A stretch of DNA of 64,000 nt, from positions 682,001 to 746,000 of the forward strand of contig NZ_CP022315.1 in assembly GCF_002216775.1 (NCBI RefSeq), given 5' to 3'. The DNA is from Virgibacillus phasianinus. Lineage in GTDB: Bacteria > Bacillota > Bacilli > Bacillales > Amphibacillaceae. The notes beneath the pieces are model-generated. The model was not told the DNA's origin, searched no databases, and saw nothing but the letters and a program-made list of their open reading frames with translations. Shown in pieces: positions 18,702 to 28,151 of this stretch (position 1 is its first letter; each line of letters begins with the position of its first letter). The translations under genes and the position numbers were made by a program.

Positions 18702-19254
18702 CTTGTTATCCCTCTTTTCTTGATATAATAAGGCATTACACTTAATGCAATGCTATCCATATTTAATTGTTTGCTACAGCCACAATATTAATTATAAGTG
18801 TTAAATATAGATTTTCTGTGAGGAATTCAAATTTTATTTTAAGTACCTTACCACATCTAGATAGGAATTCCAGTTCTATTCGGACTGATCGGACGATTAT
18901 AAAAAATTCTATTTAAAGCCGTCACTCAAAATTAACCTTGGAACAGCCTTTCATTCTTTTACATTAGCGTTGAAGAAATACGGATAGACTATAAGGCTTT
19001 TCAATTTTTTTGTTTTAATCATAAAAAAACAAGCTAACTTTATCTTGTAATGGTAGGATTACGTTAAACTATTACGTTTTTCGGTTGGTTATAAGCCAAA
19101 AGTATACAAGCATGTCTTTTCAAAACACGTCTGAAGAAATTCAGCAACTTTATGCTTATAATTTTACGGCACAATCCTTGCTTAAAATTAAACACATATT
19201 TCAAGTTCGTTCATATAAATATCTTGATAAAAATTGTTATAGGAGTGAAGAAAA
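18702..19254. other. Gene-free interval
   Basis: An A+T-rich stretch upstream of lgt. No coding frame with a ribosome binding site, no clear hairpin and no operator was found. Confidence 0.5.
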
Positions 19255-19452
19255 TTGTATTACCAATATCCGTATTATTGCTCAAATTACACCGGAAGAA
19301 CAGAAACAAATATGTCAATGATGGAAACAGAAGAAATGAGACAAATAATGATGGCACATATGGACTTGACCCAACAAATCAAACAAAAAGTCGATATGAT
19401 TGATAAAAGACTAATAAAAATGGAAGAAGTGATGAAGATGAAGATGCGGTAG
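19255..19452 (+). CDS. Small Tyr/Met-rich hypothetical protein
   Basis: This is a 65-residue protein starting at TTG (19255) with AGGAGTG 7 nt upstream. The N terminus is Tyr-rich (YYQYPYY), followed by a charged helix with many Met and Lys. A short CGGTAG/CTACCG hairpin follows. It could be a small spore-related protein, but there is no recognised family. Confidence 0.5.
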   Translation: MYYQYPYYCSNYTGRTETNMSMMETEEMRQIMMAHMDLTQQIKQKVDMIDKRLIKMEEVMKMKMR

Positions 19453-20118
19453 CTAACAACTACCGTATTTCTTCCATCGTTTAGGAGCAGATAAATTTGG
19501 AAGGCTGTGAGTAACCAATGTACTAAACAGCCACCTCAAGATTATACTTATATGAACCAATTGCAATTAAAATAGTCCCAGCCTTCTAATAGCTGGGCGA
19601 AATAAATAAGGCTAAGCAATTTCTTCCTTTGTTTGTAAATATTCTTCCATACCGTTTTTTCCGTTTACCAGTCTCTACTTCAACTGGTCAAAAGGACTCT
19701 GTTGAGTCATAAAGTCTTTTTCCTTATCCTTTTTAGTGTTGCAACAAAATAGGTGATATTCGTTTTGCAGAAGCCCTTTTAACCATCTTAGAATTGTTAG
19801 GATTGATGTTAGCTGAATATTACCTTCTAACACTACTTTCTCAGGTTAATCGCCTTAGGCCCTAAGAGAATTAACGAATTCAGTCAATAGCACTTTTCGA
19901 TATACGTGTTATTTTTGATCCATTTTACCCTATTTAGCCCTAAAATAATTGCGTCCCTTTTTCCTTTTCGTCTGGTGCTGGATATCACTTGTTGGAATTC
20001 ATAGTTTCCTTGATGACCTTTGGCTTCGCAATCTGACACCCTATTAACGATGATCATCATTTTTTACACTTCCATATATTCAATCAAACAACGCCTTTAC
20101 TTCTCTCCGTGGAAAACT
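19453..20118. other. Gene-poor interval, probably decayed sequence
   Basis: No intact frame is present. Minus-strand translations between about 19850 and 20100 give short coding-like pieces broken by many stops, which I could not assign to a family. They may be an old insertion-sequence remnant. Confidence 0.4.
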
Positions 20119-20266
20119 AATTAATGGGGCTGGCTGGGACAAGAGTATATAATAATTAGCTTTCGTTTTAATCAAGAAAATAAAAAAAGCATGAAATCAG
20201 GATTTTTAAATCAAATTTCATGCGTTTTATTCATTTCAAAAGAGTTTTTGTCCTGGCCCCATTAAT
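20119..20266. repeat. Short inverted-repeat (MITE/REP-like) element
   Basis: The ends are inverted copies of AATTAATGGGGC(C)AGGACAA-type sequence (20119-20142 and 20247-20266), and an inner hairpin pairs GCATGAAAT (20189-20197) with ATTTCATGC (20215-20223). Dispersed non-coding repeats beginning with GGGCTGGGACAA are common in Firmicutes genomes. The element ends about 115 nt before the NlpC/P60-like gene. Confidence 0.65.
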
Positions 20267-20381
20267 TTGTCGTATCTTGTAATGATTTGTTGCTAAATTG
20301 TATTACTCTCTTAATCTTTTATTCTTATAATTCTGCTAGAATAAACTTGTTCATCAAAATTCACATAGAGGAGAATACATA

Positions 20382-21197
20382 ATGTTACCCAAAAAATATT
20401 CTATAGGAAAGTATATTGGAACAACCGTTTTTGTCACATCACTCACATTTTCACCAGTAGTTACTGGAAGTGTTTTTGCTCAAGGAGCACCAGATATGGA
20501 TACAACGGTAAATGAAACAACAACTCATAAAAAATCCACCCCAACTATTACCATTCATTCAAATCCAATTTTAGCAGGCGACAGAGGGAAAGCTGTCAAA
20601 GACGTGCAATCAACATTAAATCAACACGGTTATCAACTTGAAACTGACGGGATTTTTGGACCAATTACTAACCAAGCAGTACAAGATTTCCAACAGGATC
20701 ATTCCCTTTTAATCGATGGAATTGTCGGACCGGAGACAAAAAAGGCCTTATCTCTAACCCAAGGTACGGAAGAAGAAAGTGTAATAATTGAAGAAACACC
20801 TAAGCAGCAAACAAAAGGAACAACTGCGAGCACAACCTCTAATATTGTTGCGATTGCCGAAAGCGTAGTTGGCAGCCCTTATCAATTTGGTGGAACAACA
20901 CCGGCTGGTTTTGACAGTAGTGGTTTCATCAACTATGTATTTAAACAAGCTGGTATTTCCTTGGATAGAACTCATGCCGGTATGTGGGAAAATAATGGCA
21001 CACACGTAGACAGTCCAAGCCCTGGCGATGTTGTGTTTTTTGAAGATACGTATAAGGAAGGCGTATCTCATAGCGGAATTTACATCGGAAACAACCAAAT
21101 GATTCATGCAGGTACGGAGGAAACAGGTGTAGAAGTAACGTCCCTAGAATACGACTATTGGCAGAGCCGTTATATTGGTGCAAAATCGTTTCAATAA
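20382..21197 (+). CDS. Secreted PG_binding_1 + NlpC/P60-fold protein with Cys-to-Ser at the active site
   Basis: The 271-residue protein has a signal peptide (about 1-34), a peptidoglycan-binding domain (about 65-125, ending DGIVGPETKKAL) and a C-terminal NlpC/P60 domain (about 153-271). In active NlpC/P60 endopeptidases the nucleophile is Cys in FDCSGF; here the sequence is FDSSGF, with Ser179 in that place (codon AGT). The catalytic His (VSHSG, H230) and third polar residue (H242) are kept. It may be an inactive wall-binding pseudoenzyme or use serine. AGAGGAG precedes the ATG. Confidence 0.88.
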   Translation: MLPKKYSIGKYIGTTVFVTSLTFSPVVTGSVFAQGAPDMDTTVNETTTHKKSTPTITIHSNPILAGDRGKAVKDVQSTLNQHGYQLETDGIFGPITNQAVQDFQQDHSLLIDGIVGPETKKALSLTQGTEEESVIIEETPKQQTKGTTASTTSNIVAIAESVVGSPYQFGGTTPAGFDSSGFINYVFKQAGISLDRTHAGMWENNGTHVDSPSPGDVVFFEDTYKEGVSHSGIYIGNNQMIHAGTEETGVEVTSLEYDYWQSRYIGAKSFQ

Positions 21198-21286
21198 ATT
21201 GTAAAGAGACAGCCCCATCACGCTAAAGTGTTGAAATGGGGAGAATGACTTATATTTAGATCAGATAAGTATACCAGTTGATATTA

Positions 21287-21336
21287 AAAGGACCATACAT
21301 ATTTATTAGATATCTAATAAATATGTATGGTCCTTT
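21287..21336. terminator. Perfect 50-bp palindrome downstream of the NlpC/P60 gene
   Basis: Bases 21287-21311 are the exact reverse complement of 21312-21336, with no unpaired loop in the DNA. It could act as a bidirectional terminator (A run on one side, CCTTT then GT on the other). Confidence 0.75.
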
Positions 21337-21678
21337 GTCTCACTCACCAGCTGATTGAGATGATTATATGAGAAAGAATCATCAATTCCACGTCTCTATT
21401 GACCTAGTGAACACCCCACGTTACGAAAGGACATCCAGGTTGGCCCCGGCCATTAAATTCGGATCTTGTTTGGATCCAATTAAATAATATACCCCCATCA
21501 GTATTATTGTCAACCTAAATGATTAACATTTTTTCAATGACAGTAAAGTAATACTGTCACTATTAAGAGAGGTTTGTTTCTTCCAACTATTAGAGTTAAG
21601 AATTGTAATTTATTTTTGAACGTACTTAAATAGGCTTGTGGGAGTTAGTATGAAAAACTGGCACAAGCATAAAAGAAA
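21337..21678. other. Gene-free interval containing an orphan copper promoter
   Basis: No gene is intact here. The CsoR-type promoter at 21484-21513 points leftward into short fragments, one of which (MAGANLDVL near 21440-21465) resembles part of CopA. This may be a lost copper operon. Confidence 0.45.
21484..21513 (-). promoter_or_regulatory. Orphan CsoR-type promoter/operator
   Basis: TTGACA (21513-21508) is followed after 17-18 nt by TATTAT. Between them lies ATACTGATGGGGGTAT (21504-21489), very like the spacer of the csoR promoter at 9449-9477. No intact gene follows. Confidence 0.6.
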
Positions 21679-22458
21679 CTAGTACTCCATTGTAATAACA
21701 GGTGTGCCGATGGTAAATATGGTTTTACCTTCAGTTGCATCAAAACGACTTGCAATTTGAACATTGATGTGATTATTTTTGGTTTCTACCAAATAACTGA
21801 GTTTTTTTGAAAATCCGGTAAGACTTATTATTTCTTCTTCATTTAAGCCCTCAGAATAAGTGGCCTCTAAATTATCAAACATATTCATTATCATTTGTTG
21901 CTGCACGGTATGGTTTAACTTTCGGTCAACAGTTCCTTGAATGTTAACATTTATTTTAGGTACTACAGAAACACCTTCCAATATTTGTTTAAGATATGCA
22001 TAACTCTTTAAAAAGTCTTCTTCATTGGCTACATTACCTTTTAAAGATACCATTAGATGTGCTCTATATGTCCCATTTTCATGGAGAACACCTGCCAAGG
22101 CAACTCGCAATATAGTGTTTGATGTAGATGAAATATTTTTATGCCCTTGATACTTAATTAAATCCTTTTGTCCTGGTTCCGTAATTAATTTAAGATTTAT
22201 GGAAAGCTGCTGTCCAAGTTCTTTTTTATAGGAGTCCAGATTACCTGGATCCTTATAAGATTTGACTACCCCACCGTAATTTAGAATTACTTCCCCGGTT
22301 TCAATATTTGCTTCACTAAAGGTGCTCATTAATAAAAGTCCGTCTTGTTTGGCACCATCTGCATAATTAGTGTTGTATTGTTGAATTATTATTAGGATAA
22401 TCGAAATGCTAGCGAGTATTAAGGTGATAAACCATATATTTTTGTACTTTAAAAACAT
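21679..22458 (-). CDS. YwmB-like secreted protein
   Basis: The 259-residue protein has a single N-terminal membrane/signal segment (about 7-27) and an extracytoplasmic domain. It resembles Bacillus YwmB: similar length, the EGLNEEEIISLTGFSKKL block, and an end in GTPVITMEY. The family structure is a TATA-box-binding-protein-like fold of unknown function. AAGGAGGGAATAC precedes the ATG. It stands alone here, unlike in B. subtilis, where ywmB neighbours murAA and spoIID. Confidence 0.7.
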   Translation of the reverse strand: MFLKYKNIWFITLILASISIILIIIQQYNTNYADGAKQDGLLLMSTFSEANIETGEVILNYGGVVKSYKDPGNLDSYKKELGQQLSINLKLITEPGQKDLIKYQGHKNISSTSNTILRVALAGVLHENGTYRAHLMVSLKGNVANEEDFLKSYAYLKQILEGVSVVPKINVNIQGTVDRKLNHTVQQQMIMNMFDNLEATYSEGLNEEEIISLTGFSKKLSYLVETKNNHINVQIASRFDATEGKTIFTIGTPVITMEY

Positions 22459-23603
22459 GTATTCCCTCCTTAACTTATATTCTATATTTTCAGAAACCTT
22501 TATTTTGTATAGGACACAGTATTAAGGCTAAATTACAGACGATTTGTCAACCGACTTACTATTAAGTCAATAAGATGAGGTATCAATCTGCCCCCTCATG
22601 TCATTATCAATTAATGTATAACCTTAAATTGATGAAACTTTTAGGAAACATTTGAAAATTTGGCATTCACTTAGTTGCAACTTATGCAGAAAGAAATATG
22701 GATATACTTTCCGCTAAAAAAGTAAAAGGATGAAATTACTGAAAAAGTCCAAAGAAAAATATGATTCACCTATTTATTATTATATAGCCCACTTTTTTCA
22801 AAATACTTCGGACTAACACTATACTTCCCTGATTTAATGTGCTAGTTTTTTTGCATATTAGAAGGGTGAGTTATTTGATGATCATTCCCACGATTTCGAA
22901 ATTGGCATTGTTAAGGCATGCCCTAACTGCAATTGTATCAATTCATCCGGTCATCGATTGAGTGCATCAATATTTGTAGGAAGAATTGTCCGATGGCATC
23001 CGTCCAATTAATCGCGCAGTAGCTGGAACACTACTTTTTTCATGGATCCATAATTTATTTACCGATTCAGGAATACTGTAGAATGTGCTATCAAACGGAT
23101 AAAACGCCCTACATGTACACCCAACTTTGCTTTCCACAAGCACCACAAAGGCCACGCTAAGAAATAAGCATAAGCCTTGTGGATTAAAGGAAGTGGATTG
23201 GGCGGATTAAACTACCAAGATTACTGGTGATAAAATACCAGCCTATATTTTGTCCCGGCGCCTCCTTGGTCAATATACATATATAACTTTACTGATTAAT
23301 TGCTAAAAAATCATAACACTATTTAGGGATATCTTTTGGAAAATGAGACGATTTCGCTCCAGAAAATTATTGAATTACTTTGGTGGATTCACAAAAAGTC
23401 CTGAAAGGGAGCTAGGTAAACCTAGCCCCCTCCAATTATTCTGCTTTATCCTTGAGCTCATTCTCACTTCCTTTATAACGGTTACAACTGAGAAATTGGA
23501 GAGCCACCTATTTTTGCTTGATACTTTTCTTGAGATCTTTCAGTGACCTCGACCTTGATCGAGGTATTTTTATGCTCAAGGGGATTTATGCTACTAGTAA
23601 GTG
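22459..23603. other. Long gene-poor region
   Basis: No gene is supported. A GC-rich hairpin (GGGAGCTAGG/CCTAGCCCCC, about 23406-23430) and a second (ACCTCGA/TCGAGGT then ATTTTT, 23547-23575) are visible. Between about 22860 and 23160 there are short coding-like pieces, including a CPNCNC motif in the plus frame, that could be a transposase zinc-ribbon remnant; support is weak. Confidence 0.4.
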
Positions 23604-23861
23604 CTACTTTTTATCTTTTTCACTTTGATAAGAATTCATAAAGTCACCACAAGCATTCATCATTTTCTTTCCCTCTGGTGAATTCATAGACACCATCATA
23701 TTGCCCATATTATCGTTTCCCATCATTTTCATCATTCCGTTACCATTCTGCATGTTGCTCATTCCATTGCCGTCCGATTCTTGTGCAAAAGCTGTTGTTC
23801 CTACTACCAATAGACTCGCAAGTGCAAACGACAATAAAAATGGTACTTTTTTTAATTTCAT
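23604..23861 (-). CDS. Small secreted Met-rich protein, possibly copper-binding
   Basis: This 85-residue protein has a signal peptide (about 1-27, ending AFAQES). The mature part is Met/Asn/Gly-rich (NGMSNMQNGNGMMKMMGN, DNMGNMM), a composition that in exported proteins often binds Cu(I) or Ag(I). One Cys lies in MNACGDFMN. AAAGGAG precedes the ATG. It follows the SHOCT gene on the same strand, after about 80 nt. No family is known to me; a metal role is inferred from composition and context. Confidence 0.7.
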   Translation of the reverse strand: MKLKKVPFLLSFALASLLVVGTTAFAQESDGNGMSNMQNGNGMMKMMGNDNMGNMMVSMNSPEGKKMMNACGDFMNSYQSEKDKK

Positions 23862-23944
23862 ACCAATTCTCCTTTCCAGTTTCTATTACTAGGACAAATC
23901 CAGTATAAACAGCAAATTTGTTGAAATTGTGAAGATGTGAAAAC

Positions 23945-24157
23945 TTAACGCTTATTTTCTAAACTTGCTTTCTTATCCTTGTATTCTTGTTCATCAATTT
24001 CACCTTTCGCAAATCTTTCTTTAAGGATTTGCAAAGATGAATCCTCTTTCTTTTCAAATGGTTTTGATAGTAATAACACTACCCCGTATATTAAGAAACC
24101 TAGAATAATGATCCAAATTATCATGTTTAAAAGCATATTCCCACTCATCATAGACAT
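23945..24157 (-). CDS. Small membrane protein with SHOCT domain
   Basis: This 70-residue protein has one membrane helix (about 11-31), then a linker and a C-terminal SHOCT motif (LQILKERFAKGEIDEQEY). SHOCT domains are short, common C-terminal oligomerisation modules in bacterial membrane proteins. GGGAGGT lies about 10 nt before ATG 24157; the codon before it is TTG (24160), which has equally good spacing. It starts 8 nt after the stop of the two-TM gene, so the two are co-transcribed. Confidence 0.8.
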   Translation of the reverse strand: MSMMSGNMLLNMIIWIIILGFLIYGVVLLLSKPFEKKEDSSLQILKERFAKGEIDEQEYKDKKASLENKR

Positions 24158-24165
24158 CAACGTGA

Positions 24166-24369
24166 TTACCTCCCTTTTCTTTTTTGAATGATGATATATA
24201 TTATCCCCACAATTATTACTGGCGATCCCATCCATAAACAGAGCTGTATAAATGTTTTTACATAAGATTGAATTGTTTCGATTTCCCACACCGTTGTCCC
24301 GGAAACAGTGAGAAAAATTAAGCCTACAATTATTAGTACAGCGACTATCAACCATTCTACTTTTTTCAT
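24166..24369 (-). CDS. Small two-TM membrane protein (paralogue of the one at 47365-47577)
   Basis: A 67-residue protein with two membrane helices (about 5-25 and 43-62) and short ends. It shares most of its sequence with the 70-residue protein encoded at 47365-47577, including EWLI, LTVS, TTxWE, SYxKTF, LCLWMG and VGIIYII. AAGGAGG lies immediately before the ATG. It heads a unit with the SHOCT and Met-rich genes. No function is known; both copies sit among copper or membrane stress genes. Confidence 0.8.
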   Translation of the reverse strand: MKKVEWLIVAVLIIVGLIFLTVSGTTVWEIETIQSYVKTFIQLCLWMGSPVIIVGIIYIIIQKRKGR

Positions 24370-24499
24370 GTTTCCTCCTTACTCCTGGTGACTAACATAG
24401 AATAGCAATAAAATTTGTGGATTTTATGAGGATATAAATTTTTAAAAAGTGGTTTGCCCATTCCCATCCCAGTATATTGACCTGATGGGTGAAGCTTCT

Positions 24500-25327
24500 T
24501 CACCCTAGGGCAACGTCTAAAATCATCATTACGGTAAATCCAATCATTAATGTTAAGGATGCTAAGTCTTTGTTGCCTTCTTCTTGCGAGCTTGGGATTA
24601 CTTCCTCCACAACTACGAAAATCATTGCACCAGCAGCAAAACTTAATGCATACGGAAGCATGGGTTCAATAAACGTAACCGCAAGTACACCAATCACCGC
24701 TGCAATTGGTTCAACCAATCCAGAAGCCTGACCATACATAAAGCTTTTTGCTCGTGACATGCCATCTCGTCGTAATGGCATCGCAACTGCAACACCCTCT
24801 GGAAAGTTCTGAATGCCAATTCCAATTGCAAGAGCCACTGCGCCTGCAATTGATGCTGATTCAAATCCAGCCGCAACTGCGCCAAATGCGACACCAACCG
24901 CTAACCCCTCTGGAATGTTGTGCAGCGTAATGGCAAGAACAAGTAATGTACTCCTCTTTTTATTTTTCGGATGTATCCCCTCTGCTCTTTCCATTTTTTG
25001 ACCAGGATGCAAATGTGGTAAAATTTTATCCACACCCCACAAGAAAAGCCCACCAAGTATAAAACCAACTGCAGCGGGTACCCAACCTGGTACACCCTCG
25101 GCCATTTCTATTGCTGGGGTGAGCAAAGACCAAAAACTTGCTGCGATCATGACACCACCAGCAAAACCAAGCATGCTATCCAAAAATTTCTGATTCATAT
25201 TCTTCTGAGTAAAAACAAGTGCAGCTCCAAGTGCAGTCATACCCCATGTGAACACCGTTGCGAGTAAGGCTATGACCACAGGGTCGAGAGTTTTTAAGTA
25301 ATCAAACATGTTTTCCATCCACTCCAT
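24500..25327 (-). CDS. ZIP family metal transporter
   Basis: This 275-residue membrane protein has about eight helices. The metal-binding helices are recognisable as [14 protein letters not shown] and [14 protein letters not shown] His-rich cytosolic loop (LPHLHPGQK) precedes them. ZIP proteins carry Zn(II) or similar divalent ions into the cytosol. The closest pattern is the GufA-like ZIP branch. The start may be ATG 25327 or ATG 25318. A second, different ZIP protein is encoded at 40472-41197. Confidence 0.9.
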   Translation of the reverse strand: MEWMENMFDYLKTLDPVVIALLATVFTWGMTALGAALVFTQKNMNQKFLDSMLGFAGGVMIAASFWSLLTPAIEMAEGVPGWVPAAVGFILGGLFLWGVDKILPHLHPGQKMERAEGIHPKNKKRSTLLVLAITLHNIPEGLAVGVAFGAVAAGFESASIAGAVALAIGIGIQNFPEGVAVAMPLRRDGMSRAKSFMYGQASGLVEPIAAVIGVLAVTFIEPMLPYALSFAAGAMIFVVVEEVIPSSQEEGNKDLASLTLMIGFTVMMILDVALG

Positions 25328-25706
25328 CTCTTTAAAAAATTCCTATCTTCACCATACACACAAAAGTTGCATGAGACAAACATCAAATCAAAATTTTTTA
25401 GCGCCTTTATCAACGCGCCAACGACAATAGGTAATCAACCAGTAATGTATGTTCACTGACTCAGCTCATTTCAATTGCTCCAAGACCAATTGTATGAACA
25501 GTATATTATCAACACCTAAACCTTGTGATTAACTTTTTGATAGTCCAACAAGTCCTGGGCATACAGTATTTGACAACATCAATTATACCCTCACAATTTC
25601 TACAAAATTGTTGTTTATACTAAAATGGCAATAGTAATAATAAGGATAATAGTAATATGAACAAAAAATAAATTATAAATGCAAATTAAGTAGAGGAGAT
25701 ATCGCT
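25328..25706. other. Gene-free interval
   Basis: Divergent upstream region of the ZIP gene and the redox operon. No operator or RNA structure was recognised. Confidence 0.45.
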
Positions 25707-26363
25707 ATGCCAACAACCTGGATAATCGGCCCCCTTATCATTAAAAGCTCTCTCGTAATGCTGATTGGGAGCTTTGTAGTGGGATTTGTTTTGTTTAAGT
25801 TCACAAGTCCTTTTACAAAATCAGTAACGAAGAAGCGTTTAGATGAGGTTGGAACTATTCTTTTTATGTTTGTGATTTCATTATGGATTGGTAAAATTCT
25901 AACCAATTTTTCTATATTCATAGATGATCCGCGTGCCTTGTTGGCATATCCAAGCGATTCAAAGGCTTTTTATGTAGCAGTTGTGCTCCTGTTGCTGTAT
26001 GGAACGTTCAAGTTTATTGACAATTGTAAGCAATTTCTAGAAATTCTTTTTTCTTTGATATATGTTTTTTTATCTGCATCCTTTGTGTATGAATTTACCC
26101 AAATTATCTTAAGAGACTTAGCTTTTGCATGGGGTTATATAGGATTGCTCGCTGTTCTGCTAATCTTAATTATATTGTTGCAAGGTAAAATGACAACTAA
26201 ACAATTAGTGTTCCTAGTCATACTGGTCTGGAGTTTAGGGCAACTTGTTTTATCCACTTTTTATCATACAAGCGTATTTCAGTTTTATTTAGACCCAGGC
26301 TTTTATAGCCTAATTGCTATTGGTAGTATAGTGTTGTTTATTTACAGGAAGTGGGTGTCATAA
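25707..26363 (+). CDS. Polytopic membrane protein of the thiol-redox operon
   Basis: The 218-residue protein has about seven hydrophobic helices and little else. Its first helix (IIGPLIIKSSLVMLIG) is faintly reminiscent of Lgt, but the Lgt catalytic motifs (HGG, the Arg/Asn signature) are absent. Its stop overlaps the start of the ccdA gene (TAATG), so the two are translationally coupled, and resA follows. A role in disulfide reduction or cytochrome/cuproprotein maturation is suggested by position only. AGAGGAG precedes the ATG. Confidence 0.7.
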   Translation: MPTTWIIGPLIIKSSLVMLIGSFVVGFVLFKFTSPFTKSVTKKRLDEVGTILFMFVISLWIGKILTNFSIFIDDPRALLAYPSDSKAFYVAVVLLLLYGTFKFIDNCKQFLEILFSLIYVFLSASFVYEFTQIILRDLAFAWGYIGLLAVLLILIILLQGKMTTKQLVFLVILVWSLGQLVLSTFYHTSVFQFYLDPGFYSLIAIGSIVLFIYRKWVS

Positions 26364-27122
26364 TGGGTGCAATCGACTCAGACACGATGTTGGTGATAGG
26401 CATGTTCCTAGCATTAGGTGCTGGGGCACTTTCCTTCTTATCCCCTTGTGTGTTACCAATTTTCCCAGCTTACTTATCATATATTACAGGAATAAGTGTG
26501 AAAGAATTGCAAGGAAGTCACAATGTTAAAATCCGCAAAAAACTATTGAGCCATTCCGTCTTCTTTTTATTAGGCGTTTCACTTATTTTTATTAGCCTAG
26601 GTGTTGGTGCTTCCTTTTTAGGTAAATGGATTCAAGCGTTATTTACAGGTGATTTTGGACTGCTCATCCAGCGTATAGCTGGGGTCTTTATTATATTCAT
26701 GGGTCTTATTTGTTGGGGGCTGGATTAATTTCACTTTTTTAATGAAAGAGAAGCGTTTTCATTATTCCAAGAAACCCGCCGGTTATTTCGGAACTTTTTT
26801 TGTCGGTATGGGTTTTGCTGCTGGGTGGACACCGTGCATTGGGCCAATCTTTGCTTCTATTTTATTTTTAGCAGCTAGTAATCCCGGACAAGGTATGTTT
26901 TATACCATCATGTACATTGTCGGTTTTGCACTGCCATTTCTCATATTGATCTTCTTCCTTGGGTCGACAAAATGGATCGTTCGTCATAGTGGAATCATTA
27001 TGAAAATAGGTGGACTGGTAATGGTTGTAATGGGTCTAATCTTGTTTTTAGGCTTAATGCCTAGAATTTCTGCGTTTTTATTACAACTTATCCAAGACAC
27101 TTGGTTAACCAAATTAGGATAA
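26363..27122 (+). pseudogene. ccdA: CcdA-type thiol-redox membrane protein, frameshifted
   Basis: CcdA passes reducing power from cytosolic thioredoxin to extracytoplasmic thiol proteins such as ResA. Here helices 1-3 with the first Cys (SPCVLPIFPAY) are in one frame, and helices 4-6 with the second Cys (GWTPCIGP) are in another. Removing one T in TTATTTGTTGGGGG (about 26708-26720) joins them through GGWINFTFLMKEKRF, the normal CcdA linker. It is therefore a one-base insertion, real or a sequencing error. An intact paralogue is encoded at 50920-51630. Confidence 0.85.
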
Positions 27123-27137
27123 TGGAGGAATTTATCA

Positions 27138-27740
27138 ATGAAAAAGACAATTCTGATTGTGATTGTAGTGGGAATGCTTGGCTTTGCTGTATATGATTTC
27201 GCATTATCGTCAGAAGAAAAGACCATTCAAAAAAAGGCTGAAACTATTTCGGATAATACAATAACTTCTCCGCCTAAAGGAAACGAAAAGGAAAAAAAGG
27301 TCGTCGAATCTAATGAGGTTGGACTTGATGTAGGAGAAATCGCTCCAGACTTCGAACTCTCTACGCTGGATGGAGGGACAGTAAAACTTTCAGATTTCCG
27401 GGGTCAACGTGTAATGCTGAATTTCTGGGCCACCTGGTGTCCCCCTTGCCGAGCAGAAATGCCTGATATGCAAAAGTTTTACGATAACAAAGACGTAGTA
27501 ATTTTGGCAGTGAATTTAACTGGAACTGAAAGCGGTACTAAAGAAGTTCAGAAATTTGTTGATGAATTCGGCCTGACATTTCCAATTTTGTTAGATAAGG
27601 AAATGTCTGTTTCAGATCAGTATCAGATTCAACCAATTCCGACTACTTTTATGATTGATTCAGAAGGCCGGATTCAAAAGAAATCATTTGGTGCGCAAAA
27701 TTATGAATTAATGGTCCAAGAGTTCGAAAAAATGCAATAG
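27138..27740 (+). CDS. ResA/TlpA-type thiol-disulfide oxidoreductase
   Basis: A 200-residue protein with an N-terminal membrane anchor (about 4-24), a Lys-rich linker and a thioredoxin domain (about 70-200). The active site is FWATWCPPCRAEMPDM (CPPC) and the cis-Pro loop is PIPTTFMI. It is the partner expected to receive electrons from CcdA, whose gene lies 16 nt upstream. It differs from the paralogue at 17232-17804 (CKPC). TGGAGG precedes the ATG. Confidence 0.92.
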   Translation: MKKTILIVIVVGMLGFAVYDFALSSEEKTIQKKAETISDNTITSPPKGNEKEKKVVESNEVGLDVGEIAPDFELSTLDGGTVKLSDFRGQRVMLNFWATWCPPCRAEMPDMQKFYDNKDVVILAVNLTGTESGTKEVQKFVDEFGLTFPILLDKEMSVSDQYQIQPIPTTFMIDSEGRIQKKSFGAQNYELMVQEFEKMQ

Positions 27741-27841
27741 CAATTCCCTCAGGATCATACATGGAATTTATATTAACAATAACTTTCTTAGCCCGACAAT
27801 TGTAATTTTCCAAGTCGATTACGCTCATATGAAATATATTA

Positions 27842-28133
27842 TCACATTGCATGCTTATTACCCTTTTTCACCAAGTTCCAATTTGCTGGATAGCTTGTGA
27901 GAAACCCGATCATCATAGCAATTTGCATCATATACCAAAAAATAGGGTGGAGGCATGGGCACTTGAACGAAAAATACATAATGAATGAGCCATCCATCAT
28001 ACCTATTTCAAATGCAATTAGAGACATGTATCGGCTTTAATAGCGTTTTTAATTGCTTTCCGTGGTCCATCTCGTATCGGTGTCCATTCAGCTTCAAAAG
28101 CAAAAAAATATTTAAATCCTGCATACAATAACT
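27842..28133 (-). pseudogene. DUF4396-like membrane protein remnant
   Basis: The minus strand encodes GFKYFFAFEAEWTPIRDGPR and, after a frameshift near 28030, IAFEIGMMDGS, HPIFWYMMQIAMMIGF and TSYPANWNLVKKG. This matches the two-part core of DUF4396 membrane proteins, which often neighbour copper genes. The N terminus is missing and the frames do not join, so the gene is dead. Confidence 0.6.
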
Positions 28134-28151
28134 CCTTTTAATCGTTTTGGT

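Noticed and set aside
22967-23155. Minus-strand frame of about 62 codons
   Set aside because: The composition is not protein-like and there is no ribosome binding site; at most it is a remnant on the other strand.
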